This document shows positions 1 to 7,632 of a stretch of 64,000 nucleotides of DNA, piece after piece; the first letter of the stretch is position 1; the number at the start of each line of letters is the position of its first letter. The notes beneath the pieces are model-generated. The model did no database searches, had not been told where the DNA came from, and worked only from the letters and a program-made list of their open reading frames with translations. Source of the DNA: Oceanospirillaceae bacterium (GTDB lineage Bacteria; Pseudomonadota; Gammaproteobacteria; Pseudomonadales; Balneatricaceae); assembly GCA_013373085.1 (NCBI GenBank), contig JABXIM010000038.1, forward strand, positions 19,116 to 83,115, given 5' to 3'. The translations under genes and the position numbers were made by a program.

Positions 1-558
1 GAAAAAGCCGGTATCACGCCGGTAATGTTCGAAGGCGTAACGCCGGGCGACAAGGACTTCTCCGCGCTGGTTGCCAAACTGAAGAAGGAAAACGTCGACT
101 TCGTTTACTACGGTGGTTACCACCCGGAGCTGGGCCTGATTCTGCGCCAGTCCCGCGAGAAAGGCCTTGAAGCCCAGTTCATGGGTCCGGAAGGCGTCGG
201 CAACCCCGATATTTCCAAGATCGCCGGTGAAGCATCCGAAGGCCTGCTGGTGACCCTGCCGCAGAGCTTCGACCAGGATCCGGCCAACCAGGCACTGGTT
301 GAGGCGTTCAAGGCCAAGGGCGAAGACCCGTCCGGTCCGTTCGTATTCCCGGCCTACTCCGCTGTACAGGTCATGGCCCAGGCCATCGAAGGCTCCGGTT
401 CCTCCGATCCGTACGAGATGGCCGACTACATCCGTAACAACACCTTCGAAACCACCACAGGGACGTTGGATTTCGATGACAAAGGGGACCTGACTGAGTT
501 CTCCTTCGTGGTCTACAACTGGCACGCCGACGGCACCAAGACCCCGGCCGCCCAGTAA
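1..558 (+). CDS. livK: Branched-chain amino acid ABC transporter substrate-binding protein (5' truncated by window edge)
   Basis: This is the C-terminal part of a periplasmic type-I binding protein of the LivJ/LivK/BraC family. The frame is open from base 1, so the start and signal peptide lie outside the window. Visible features are the stretch DFVYYGGYHPELGLILRQ, followed by FMGPEGVGNPDIS and a C-terminal region containing AYSAVQVMAQAIE and TGTLDFDDKGDL, all typical of the second lobe of this family. The stop at 556-558 is followed by a strong hairpin and then livH, livM, livG and livF on the same strand, so the protein supplies substrate to that importer. The exact amino acid (Leu, Ile, Val or another) cannot be read from this fragment. 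The family call is firm; the choice of livK over livJ is conventional. Confidence 0.9.
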   Translation, partial: EKAGITPVMFEGVTPGDKDFSALVAKLKKENVDFVYYGGYHPELGLILRQSREKGLEAQFMGPEGVGNPDISKIAGEASEGLLVTLPQSFDQDPANQALVEAFKAKGEDPSGPFVFPAYSAVQVMAQAIEGSGSSDPYEMADYIRNNTFETTTGTLDFDDKGDLTEFSFVVYNWHADGTKTPAAQ

Positions 559-627
559 ATAACAACAACAGGATATCCGCGGTGCTACCGACGGATACCA
601 CGGCGCCCAGCCCCGCGATCCGGGGTT

Positions 628-657
628 GCGGCGTCCGTCGTTCTGACGACGGGCCGC
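628..657 (+). promoter_or_regulatory. Stable intercistronic hairpin between livK and livH
   Basis: Arms GCGGC/GCCGC (628-632 with 653-657) and CCGTCGT/ACGACGG (635-641 with 646-652) form a 12-bp stem with a two-base bulge and the loop TCTG. No T-run follows, so it is unlikely to be a full terminator. A hairpin after the binding-protein gene commonly protects that part of an ABC-transporter mRNA and gives excess binding protein over membrane components; that role here is inferred. Confidence 0.55.
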
Positions 658-685
658 AAGGGCGCTGACTGACCTGGTTCCTGCT

Positions 686-1612
686 ATGTCTGAAGCCTTA
701 CTCTACCTACTCCAGCAGCTCATCAACGGGCTGACGATCGGGTCCACCTATGCCCTGATCGCCATCGGCTACACAATGGTCTACGGCATCATCGGCATGA
801 TCAATTTCGCCCACGGCGAAATCTACATGATCGGTTCCTATATATCGTTCATCGTCATCGCCGGCCTGCTCGGCATGGGGATGGTGGCCCTGCCGGTGAT
901 ACTGCTGATCGCGCTGATCGTCGCCGTCATCATCGCCAGTACCTACGGCTGGACCGTCGAGCGCGTGGCCTACCGCCCGTTGCGCGGCTCCAACCGCCTG
1001 ATACCGCTGATCTCCGCGATCGGCATGTCGATTTTCCTGCAAAACTACGTCGTCCTGTCCCAGAGCGCCCGTGATGTCGCCCTGCCACCACAGATCAGCG
1101 GCGGCTGGACCTTCGGTGACCCGCAGCTGTTCGAGGTCTCGCTGTCCTACATGCAGCTGCTGATCTGGGTCGCCACCTTCGTTTGCATGACACTGCTGAC
1201 GCTGTTCATTTCACGTTCTCGCATCGGCCGCGCCTGTCGCGCCTGCGCCGAAGACCGCGGCATGACCAACCTGCTGGGCATCGATACCGACCGCACCATC
1301 GCCATGACCTTCATCATCGGCGCCGCGCTGGCCGCCGTCGCAGGCCTGCTGCTGGGTCTTTACTATGGCGTGGTGAACCCCTTCGTCGGCTTCATCGCCG
1401 GCCTCAAGGCCTTTACCGCCGCGGTTCTCGGCGGCATCGGTTCGATACCCGGCGCCATGCTCGGCGGCCTGATTCTTGGCGTCACCGAAGCCCTGACGTC
1501 GGCTTACTTCCCGTCCGAATACAAGGATGTGGTCTCGTTCGGTCTGCTGGTGCTGATCCTGCTGTTCCGCCCCAGCGGCCTGCTCGGTAAACCGGAAGTG
1601 GAGAAAGTCTGA
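686..1612 (+). CDS. livH: Branched-chain amino acid ABC transporter permease LivH
   Basis: The 308-residue inner-membrane protein is hydrophobic throughout, with about eight predicted segments, and belongs to the LivH family of permeases. The family opening [38 protein letters not shown] is present (residues about 6-43), as is the later [16 protein letters not shown], the cytoplasmic coupling region that contacts the ATPases. The length matches E. coli LivH (308). The ATG at 686 is the only reasonable start, and the stop overlaps the livM ATG by one base (TGATG), implying translational coupling. It acts with LivM as the membrane channel of the importer. Confidence 0.95.
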   Translation: MSEALLYLLQQLINGLTIGSTYALIAIGYTMVYGIIGMINFAHGEIYMIGSYISFIVIAGLLGMGMVALPVILLIALIVAVIIASTYGWTVERVAYRPLRGSNRLIPLISAIGMSIFLQNYVVLSQSARDVALPPQISGGWTFGDPQLFEVSLSYMQLLIWVATFVCMTLLTLFISRSRIGRACRACAEDRGMTNLLGIDTDRTIAMTFIIGAALAAVAGLLLGLYYGVVNPFVGFIAGLKAFTAAVLGGIGSIPGAMLGGLILGVTEALTSAYFPSEYKDVVSFGLLVLILLFRPSGLLGKPEVEKV

Positions 1613-2865
1613 TGCGACAGAATCTTTACTCTGCCGTCTTCGCTGCCGGTATCACCTTCGTCCTGACCTGCCTGATGATCGGCGTCAAGCTCACCTCCGA
1701 GGGCACCCAGCTCAAGGTTGTCAGCGCCACTGAAGCCCAGTGGGGCTGGATCTTCGCCGGCATCGCCCTGGTCTTCTTTTCACAGCTGTTCCGTGACCAG
1801 ATCAGCGCCGCCACCGCCGGCATCCCGCGCCCAAAACTCGCCACCCTGGTACCAGAACAGGTGCGTTCGCCCAAGCTCAAGCCCTGGCTGCTGGCGGCCC
1901 TGGTTGTTGGCCTCTTCGTCTGGCCCTTCATGGTCTCTCGCGGCGCCGTGGACCTGGCCACCCTGACGCTGATCTACGTGATGCTGGGCCTCGGCCTCAA
2001 CATCGTGGTCGGGCTTGCCGGTCTGCTGGACCTCGGCTATGTCGCCTTCTACGCCATCGGCGCCTACAGCTATGCGCTGCTGTCGAGTTACTTCGGCCTG
2101 TCGTTCTGGGCCTGCCTGCCGATCGCCGCGGTACTGGCGGCCACCTTCGGTTTCGTGCTTGGTTTTCCGGTGCTGCGTCTTCGCGGCGATTACCTGGCGA
2201 TCGTGACGCTGGGCTTCGGTGAAATCATCCGCATCCTGCTGAACAACTGGACCGCGCTCACCGGCGGCCCGAATGGCATCTCCGGTATCGAAAAGCCAAC
2301 GCTGTTCGGACTGGAATTCAGCCGTCGCGCCAGCGAGGGCCATGTGCCGTTTCACGAGTTCATGGGTATCGACTACTCCAGCGGCCACAAGGTGATATTC
2401 CTCTACCTGATCGCGGTGGTGCTGGTGATCTGGGTGCTGTTCGTCATCAACCGACTGATGCGCATGCCGCTCGGCCGCGCCTGGGAAGCCCTGCGCGAAG
2501 ACGAGATCGCCTGCCGTTCCCTCGGTCTCAACCGCACCGTGATCAAGCTGACGGCTTTCACCTTCGGCGCCTCGACTGCCGGTTTCGCCGGCTGCTTCTT
2601 CGCCGCGCGCCAGGGCTTTATCAGCCCGGAATCCTTCGTCTTCATCGAGTCGGCGATCATTCTCGCGATCGTGGTGCTCGGCGGCATGGGCTCTCAGTTC
2701 GGCGTCATTCTGGCGGCGATCGTAATGACCATTCTGCCGGAGTTCGCCCGCGAGTTTTCGGAATACCGCATGCTGCTGTTCGGACTGCTGATGGTGCTGA
2801 TGATGCGCTGGCGTCCGCAGGGTCTGCTGCCGAGTAAACGTCCGCACATGGAGTTGAAGCGATGA
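1612..2865 (+). CDS. livM: Branched-chain amino acid ABC transporter permease LivM
   Basis: This second permease subunit has 417 residues, close to E. coli LivM (425). The N-terminal 110 residues carry extra membrane segments typical of LivM. The conserved LivM core follows: [18 protein letters not shown] near residue 125, [21 protein letters not shown] near 190, and [11 protein letters not shown] near 345. It starts within the livH stop and ends with a four-base ATGA overlap with livG, so the five genes read as one translationally coupled operon. The product is an inner-membrane protein that pairs with LivH. Confidence 0.95.
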   Translation: MRQNLYSAVFAAGITFVLTCLMIGVKLTSEGTQLKVVSATEAQWGWIFAGIALVFFSQLFRDQISAATAGIPRPKLATLVPEQVRSPKLKPWLLAALVVGLFVWPFMVSRGAVDLATLTLIYVMLGLGLNIVVGLAGLLDLGYVAFYAIGAYSYALLSSYFGLSFWACLPIAAVLAATFGFVLGFPVLRLRGDYLAIVTLGFGEIIRILLNNWTALTGGPNGISGIEKPTLFGLEFSRRASEGHVPFHEFMGIDYSSGHKVIFLYLIAVVLVIWVLFVINRLMRMPLGRAWEALREDEIACRSLGLNRTVIKLTAFTFGASTAGFAGCFFAARQGFISPESFVFIESAIILAIVVLGGMGSQFGVILAAIVMTILPEFAREFSEYRMLLFGLLMVLMMRWRPQGLLPSKRPHMELKR

Positions 2866-3629
2866 GTCAGTTATTGCTGGACGTTAACGGCCTGACCATG
2901 CGCTTCGGCGGTCTGCTGGCGGTCAATAACGTCAACCTGGCGGTGCACAACCGTCAGATCGTATCCATCATCGGCCCCAACGGGGCCGGCAAGACCACGG
3001 TATTCAATTGTCTGTCGGGCTTCTACATTCCCTCCGACGGCAGCGTGGTGTTCAAAGGCGAGCAGATTGCCGGGCTGAAGGATTTCCGCATTTCCCGCAA
3101 GGGCCTGGTGCGCACCTTCCAGCACGTGCGCCTGTTCTCCAACATGACCGTGATCGAAAACATGCTGGTGGCCCAGCATCGTCACCTCGACACCAATATC
3201 GCCGCTGGGCTGTTCAAGACCAAACGCTACCGGCAGCTGGAACAGGAAGCGATGGATCGCGCCGCTTACTGGCTGGAGCAAGTCGACCTGCTCGACTTCG
3301 CCAACCGCGAGGCGGGCAATCTCGCCTACGGCCAGCAGCGGCGGCTGGAAATCGCCCGCTGCATGGTGACGCAGCCGGAACTGCTGTTGCTCGACGAGCC
3401 GGCGGCAGGTCTCAACCCGAGGGAAACCAAGCAGCTCGATGAGCTCATCGTGCAACTGCGCGACGAGCATGAAATCTCGGTACTGCTGATCGAACACGAC
3501 ATGAGTCTGGTCATGGGCATCTCCGACCATATCTACGTCATCGCCCAGGGCACCCCCCTGGCCGACGGCACGCCCGACGACGTGAAGCAAAATCCGGACG
3601 TCATCAAGGCGTACCTCGGGGAGGAGTGA
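2862..3629 (+). CDS. livG: Branched-chain amino acid ABC transporter ATP-binding protein LivG
   Basis: This 255-residue ABC ATPase has Walker [10 protein letters not shown] (about residue 38), the LivG-type signature [13 protein letters not shown], and Walker [14 protein letters not shown] followed by the switch histidine in [11 protein letters not shown]. The C-terminal extension ending AYLGEE is typical of LivG. It energises transport from the cytoplasmic face as a partner of LivF. Its ATG overlaps the livM stop by four bases, and livF starts two bases after its stop. Confidence 0.96.
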   Translation: MSQLLLDVNGLTMRFGGLLAVNNVNLAVHNRQIVSIIGPNGAGKTTVFNCLSGFYIPSDGSVVFKGEQIAGLKDFRISRKGLVRTFQHVRLFSNMTVIENMLVAQHRHLDTNIAAGLFKTKRYRQLEQEAMDRAAYWLEQVDLLDFANREAGNLAYGQQRRLEIARCMVTQPELLLLDEPAAGLNPRETKQLDELIVQLRDEHEISVLLIEHDMSLVMGISDHIYVIAQGTPLADGTPDDVKQNPDVIKAYLGEE

Positions 3630-3630
3630 G

Positions 3631-4332
3631 ATGCTGCGAATCGAAAATGTGAATACCCACTACGGGCCGATTCAGGCGTTGCACGACGTTTCGGTCGAGG
3701 TCAAGAAAGGCGAGATCGTCACGCTGATCGGTGCCAACGGCGCCGGCAAGACCACGCTGATGATGACCATCTGCGGCGATCCCCAGGCGTCTTCCGGCAA
3801 GATATTCTTCGACGGCGAAGAGATCACCGGCCAGCCGACGTCGAGCATCATGCGCAAGGGGCTGGCGATCGTGCCGGAGGGTCGGCGCGTGTTCGCCCGG
3901 CTGACGGTGCAGGAAAACCTCCATATGGGCGCCTACTTCCGCACCAAGGCCGAGTATGAGGAAAGCCTCAAGCACGTGCTGGAGCTGTTTCCGCGCCTGG
4001 AGGAGCGCTTCCACCAGCGCGCCGGCACCATGTCCGGCGGCGAGCAGCAAATGCTCGCCATCGGCCGCGCCATGATGAGCAAGCCACGGATGATCCTGCT
4101 CGACGAGCCCTCGCTCGGCCTGGCGCCGATCATCATCCAGCAGATCTTCCAGATCATCGAACAGCTGCGGAGCGAGGGCGTGACCATCTTCCTGGTGGAG
4201 CAGAACGCCAACCAGGCGCTGAAGATCGCCGACCGCGGCTACGTGCTCGAAAACGGCCGCGTCGTCATGACCGGCAGCGGCGAGTCGCTGCTGACCGACG
4301 AGAACGTGCGCAAGGCGTATCTGGGAGGTTGA
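3631..4332 (+). CDS. livF: Branched-chain amino acid ABC transporter ATP-binding protein LivF
   Basis: This second ABC ATPase has 233 residues (E. coli LivF has 237). Motifs are Walker A GANGAGKTT, signature MSGGEQQMLAIGRA, Walker B ILLDEPSLGLAP and the H-loop region, which reads FLVEQNANQAL with Q in the switch position, as is normal in LivF. It starts one base after the livG stop with GGGGAGGAG just upstream as ribosome-binding site. It ends the operon and is followed by an inverted-repeat terminator. Confidence 0.96.
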   Translation: MLRIENVNTHYGPIQALHDVSVEVKKGEIVTLIGANGAGKTTLMMTICGDPQASSGKIFFDGEEITGQPTSSIMRKGLAIVPEGRRVFARLTVQENLHMGAYFRTKAEYEESLKHVLELFPRLEERFHQRAGTMSGGEQQMLAIGRAMMSKPRMILLDEPSLGLAPIIIQQIFQIIEQLRSEGVTIFLVEQNANQALKIADRGYVLENGRVVMTGSGESLLTDENVRKAYLGG

Positions 4333-4340
4333 GGCGTGAC

Positions 4341-4363
4341 GGGTGACGCGTAACGCGTCACCC
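4341..4363. terminator. Perfect 10-bp inverted repeat, probable bidirectional terminator
   Basis: GGGTGACGCG (4341-4350) and CGCGTCACCC (4354-4363) are separated by TAA and followed by TTT on the plus strand. It lies between the convergent livF and DoxX genes and can serve both. The sequence just before it (GTGACGGGTGACG) recurs at the very end of the window. Confidence 0.7.
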
Positions 4364-4368
4364 TTTCA

Positions 4369-4752
4369 CTACCAGCGCCGACCGATTCTGCCATCGATGC
4401 TGATCGCACCCGGGCCATGCGCCGCCAGCACCAGGAAACCCCCGGCGATCGCCAGGTTCTTCATGAACATCACCGACTGCATCGGCTGCGAGAAGTCGCT
4501 GTGGAAAAGCACCGCCGAGGCGACGCAGAACAGCGCCAGAAACGTAGAGATCGTGCGCGTCCCGAGACCGACGATAATCGCCAGACCACCACCGAATTCC
4601 AGCAGAATGACCAGTGGCAACAATGCGCCGGGCACGCCCATCGACTCCATGTAGCCCTGGGTTCCCTCGAAGCCACCGATCTTGCTCCAGCCTGCGGATA
4701 CGAACATTGTTGCCAGCAGAATGCGGCCAACCAGCATTACCAATCCCTGCAT
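4369..4752 (-). CDS. DoxX family membrane protein
   Basis: The 127-residue protein has four hydrophobic segments and the DoxX-family pattern: N-terminal GRILLATMFVSAGWSKI, then LPLVILLEFGGGLAIIVGLGTR and the C-terminal MKNLAIAGGFLVLAA. DoxX-type proteins are small inner-membrane proteins often linked to redox or thiosulfate metabolism, but many members have no assigned function and nothing nearby assigns one here. The ATG at 4752 is preceded by AGAGGAG at a good distance. It is a single gene, convergent with livF and divergent from the response-regulator operon. Confidence 0.85.
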   Translation of the reverse strand: MQGLVMLVGRILLATMFVSAGWSKIGGFEGTQGYMESMGVPGALLPLVILLEFGGGLAIIVGLGTRTISTFLALFCVASAVLFHSDFSQPMQSVMFMKNLAIAGGFLVLAAHGPGAISIDGRIGRRW

Positions 4753-4914
4753 CGTTCCAACTCCTCTTCGAAAGGTCGCCCTCCTGCGGGCTTCCAGTCT
4801 TCAGCATAGCCGCTTCGGGGCTTTCGAACCCGAGTTCGCCGAAAGGCGACTTTCGGTTACAACGTTCACTAAACTAGACTCGAAAGACAGACGAGGTTGC
4901 CGACGGAGCGAGCG

Positions 4915-5286
4915 ATGACAAGGGTACTGGTGGTCGATGACGAACCCAACATAGTCCTGTCTCTCGAATTTCTAATGCAGCAGGCCGGCTTCGACGTGAC
5001 GACGGCCGGCGATGGCGAAAGCGCGCTGGCACAGGTGCAACTGCAGCCGCCAGACCTGGTGCTGCTGGATATCAGCCTGCCGGGACTCAGCGGCTTCGAG
5101 GTACTGGAACGCCTGCGGGCGCAACCCGACTTCGCGCGCCTGCCGATCATCATGCTGACGGCCCACGGCCGTGAAGTGGAACGGGAAAAGGGGCTCGCGC
5201 TCGGCGCGGACGACTATGTCACCAAGCCTTTTTCCACCCAGCAACTGCTCGAGCAGGTCAAAAGGCTGCTGGGAGAAGGCAACTAA
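4915..5286 (+). CDS. Single-domain response regulator (CheY-like)
   Basis: The 123 residues form one receiver domain with no output domain. The acidic pair D8/D9, phospho-acceptor D52 ([10 protein letters not shown]), T82 (MLTAHG) and K104 (VTKPFS) are all present, so it should be phosphorylatable. I chose ATG 4915 because GGAG sits six bases upstream; a TTG at 4897 would add six residues. The stop is one base from the next ATG, so it is co-transcribed with the sensor-like/exonuclease protein and probably with the symporter-kinase. The likely phosphodonor is that kinase (7633-10395), an inference from the operon. With no DNA-binding domain it must act by protein contact. Confidence 0.88.
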   Translation: MTRVLVVDDEPNIVLSLEFLMQQAGFDVTTAGDGESALAQVQLQPPDLVLLDISLPGLSGFEVLERLRAQPDFARLPIIMLTAHGREVEREKGLALGADDYVTKPFSTQQLLEQVKRLLGEGN

Positions 5287-5287
5287 G

Positions 5288-7324
5288 ATGCTGGCCCGAC
5301 AGAAACTGCTGGGCTACGGACTGCTGATCGGCGGCGGGACTCTCTTCGGCGGTCTGTTCCTTGGCCTTTGGCTGACAGCCGAACTGCTGCCGCAAGGCCA
5401 GAGTCACTGGGGAGTCTGGCTCCTGGCCCTGGCGCCGGGAGCGCTCGTCACCCTGCTTTACCTGCTGCTGGACCGGCGCCTGTTCACGCCGTTGCGACAC
5501 CTGCAGATCCAGCTCGCACGCCTCGCCGCGAACCCCGATGCCCGCAGCGACTTCCCCCCCGAGGGCTGGCTGAAACCGCTGGGCGCGGATCTCGACCGGA
5601 TCCGTGACGGCTGGCGCGAGGACCGGGTCCACATCGACGAAGCGGCCGCCGCCGGCGCCCGCCAGGCGGAGCGTACCAGTGCGGAACTCGAAGCCGTGCT
5701 GCGGGCGGTACAGACACCCTTGCTGCTGTGCGACCGCCACCAGCGTCTGCTGCTGTTCAACGAAGCCGCCGAGCAACTGTTCGCCGACGTCGCCGCACTC
5801 GGCCTGGGCCGCCGGCTGTCGGAACTGCTGCCAATGAGCAGTCTAAAGGACGCACTGGCCCAGCTGTCCGTCAACGCGGCCCCGCGTCAGTTGCTGCTGC
5901 CCTGGCACGGTCGCTGGCTGCGCCTGGATCTGCGCCGGGTAGGCGGCAACTGCGGCGAAGCCTTGATCGCGCTGGAAGACAGCACCTCGGCGCAGGAAGC
6001 CGACCAGCGCTGGTATGCCCCGCTGGCGCATCTATTACCGGAGCTGCGCGGCCATGGATCGAGCCTGATCATCAGCAGCGAGGCGCTGACCAGTGGCAAG
6101 GTTGAGCCGCTGATGCGGCAGCGCCTCGAGCAGGTACTGCGAGAGGAAAGCCTGACCCTGGGACGACTGATCGAGGCACTGTCTGAGCAGGTCGAGGGAC
6201 TGCAAAGGGACCCGGGACGACTGGAGGATACCTGGTCCAACGACCTCTGGAGCGCCCTCGGCGAACGGCTCGGCAGCGACGGCCCGCAGCTGGTCGCCAT
6301 CGGTATCCCGGCGTGGTTGCGTGCCGACGGGCCATCGCTGCTGGAGCTGCTGTTCCGGCTGCTGGGGCTGCTGCGGGAACTGACGGGGGAAAGCCGCTAC
6401 GAGGCCGAGGTCCAGCTGGGCAACCAGCGCGTCTATCTCGATCTCATCTGGCGAGGCAGCCCGATCGATCAGGGCCGCCTGGAACAGTGGCGCTGGCTGC
6501 CGCTGGCGGAGTCGACGCAGCATCCGCAGCTGAACGACATCCTGCGACGTCACGACAGCGACTGGTGGTCACTGGCCGATACCGACGGCCATGCCCGGCT
6601 GCGGCTGCCGCTGGCGGCAGCGACCCGGATCGGCGCACCACCGCCACCGCGGCCGCCACGTCCCGAGTTCCATGACTTCAGCATCGCCGACCTTCCGGCC
6701 CCCGACGCCGAACAGGGGCGGGTGCCATTGCGCAGTCTGGAAATGATCGTCTTCGATACCGAAACCACCGGCCTAGACCTGCGCCGAGGCGACTGTCTGA
6801 TCAGTATTGGCGCCTGCCGTATCCTCAACGGTCGTTTGCTGGCGAGCGACGTCTTCGACCAGTTGGTCAACCCGGAGCGCCCCATCCCGCCCGAAAGCAC
6901 CCGCATCCACGGCCTGAGCGACGACGATGTCGCCGGCGCGCCACCCGCGGAAGTGGTCCTGCCACGGTTTCGCGACTTTATCGGACACGGCGTGCTGGTG
7001 GCGCACAATGCCTCCTTCGACCTGCGGGCAATCCAGCCCGGCGCGGAAGGCGCCGGGATCAGCCTCGACATGCCGGTCCTGGATACCCTGCTGCTGTCGC
7101 GGGCACTGGATCCAACGCTGGAAGGCCATGGGCTCGACGCATTGGCGGAGCGTTACCAGTTGGTGTTCGTCCCCGGTAGCCGCCATACCGCTCTTGGCGA
7201 TGCCCGGGTCACCGCAGAGTTGCTGCTGCAGCTGCTGCCCCGCCTCGAAGCCCGCGGCGTGCACACCCTGGACGATGCCGTCGCTTTCCAGACGTCGGCC
7301 GCGCAAAGGAGTACCGTCTCGTGA
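5288..7324 (+). CDS. Sensor-like protein fused to a DnaQ-type 3'-5' exonuclease
   Basis: The 678-residue protein begins with two membrane segments (residues about 7-60: LLGYGLLIGGGTLFGGLFLGLWL, then GVWLLALAPGALVTLLYLLL). A PAS-like region follows (RAVQTPLLLCDRHQRLLLFNEAAEQLF). Next comes a stretch laid out like a histidine kinase but without a recognisable phospho-acceptor H-box, and with no asparagine where the N-box would be (DGPSLLELLFRLLGLLRE). The C-terminal domain (about 485-670) is a DEDDh exonuclease: D490 and E492 in VFDTETTG, then AHNASFD, then HTALGDARVTAELL with the catalytic histidine. It starts one base after the regulator stop, with GGGAGAAGG upstream. Proteins annotated as DNA polymerase III epsilon often sit beside symporter/DUF294 genes, but this is not the replicative DnaQ. 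Its nuclease substrate is unknown. Confidence 0.82.
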   Translation: MLARQKLLGYGLLIGGGTLFGGLFLGLWLTAELLPQGQSHWGVWLLALAPGALVTLLYLLLDRRLFTPLRHLQIQLARLAANPDARSDFPPEGWLKPLGADLDRIRDGWREDRVHIDEAAAAGARQAERTSAELEAVLRAVQTPLLLCDRHQRLLLFNEAAEQLFADVAALGLGRRLSELLPMSSLKDALAQLSVNAAPRQLLLPWHGRWLRLDLRRVGGNCGEALIALEDSTSAQEADQRWYAPLAHLLPELRGHGSSLIISSEALTSGKVEPLMRQRLEQVLREESLTLGRLIEALSEQVEGLQRDPGRLEDTWSNDLWSALGERLGSDGPQLVAIGIPAWLRADGPSLLELLFRLLGLLRELTGESRYEAEVQLGNQRVYLDLIWRGSPIDQGRLEQWRWLPLAESTQHPQLNDILRRHDSDWWSLADTDGHARLRLPLAAATRIGAPPPPRPPRPEFHDFSIADLPAPDAEQGRVPLRSLEMIVFDTETTGLDLRRGDCLISIGACRILNGRLLASDVFDQLVNPERPIPPESTRIHGLSDDDVAGAPPAEVVLPRFRDFIGHGVLVAHNASFDLRAIQPGAEGAGISLDMPVLDTLLLSRALDPTLEGHGLDALAERYQLVFVPGSRHTALGDARVTAELLLQLLPRLEARGVHTLDDAVAFQTSAAQRSTVS

Positions 7325-7521
7325 TGCCGCCGTCCCGCTTGCCGGGCCGACTGACGGCCCTGACGCTGCTGGCGACTCTGCTGTTCATGCCGCCATTGAT
7401 CAGCCTGTTCGACCGGCCTGGCGAGTCCGGCATCTCGCTGTTGCCGCTGTACCTGTTCTGTGCCTGGGGACTGGTAGTACTGCTCGCTGCGCTGCTGCTG
7501 GAGGGCAACGATGAGGAGTGA
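7324..7521 (+). CDS. Small two-helix membrane protein upstream of symporter-kinase
   Basis: The product has 65 residues with two hydrophobic segments (LTALTLLATLLFMPPLISLF and LLPLYLFCAWGLVVLLAALLLE), an arginine-rich N-terminus and an acidic tail GNDEE. The ATG at 7324 overlaps the upstream stop by one base; GTG 7321 is an alternative. Small membrane proteins often precede sodium:solute symporter genes and may assist them, and the position here suggests the same. I do not recognise a named family with certainty. Confidence 0.65.
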   Translation: MPPSRLPGRLTALTLLATLLFMPPLISLFDRPGESGISLLPLYLFCAWGLVVLLAALLLEGNDEE

Positions 7522-7632
7522 ACGCCGGCTTCGCGGTACCGCAGGAGCCGCGCCGCGCCGCGAAGGGTATCGGTACAGGCATGTTCGCGGACGGGACGCC
7601 GCTTCCACGGAAACGGGGGCGGAGGCGCAGCG

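Noticed and set aside
1780..2847. Long antisense open frames opposite livM and other genes (also 17539-18837 opposite rimO and 57152-59647 opposite the NRPS)
   Set aside because: These are shadows of GC-rich codons; they lack domains and are rich in H, Q, R and G as expected for antisense translation.
5288..7324. Replicative DNA polymerase III epsilon subunit (dnaQ)
   Set aside because: The exonuclease domain is C-terminal to a membrane and sensor region and lacks the polymerase-binding tail; context is signalling and transport.
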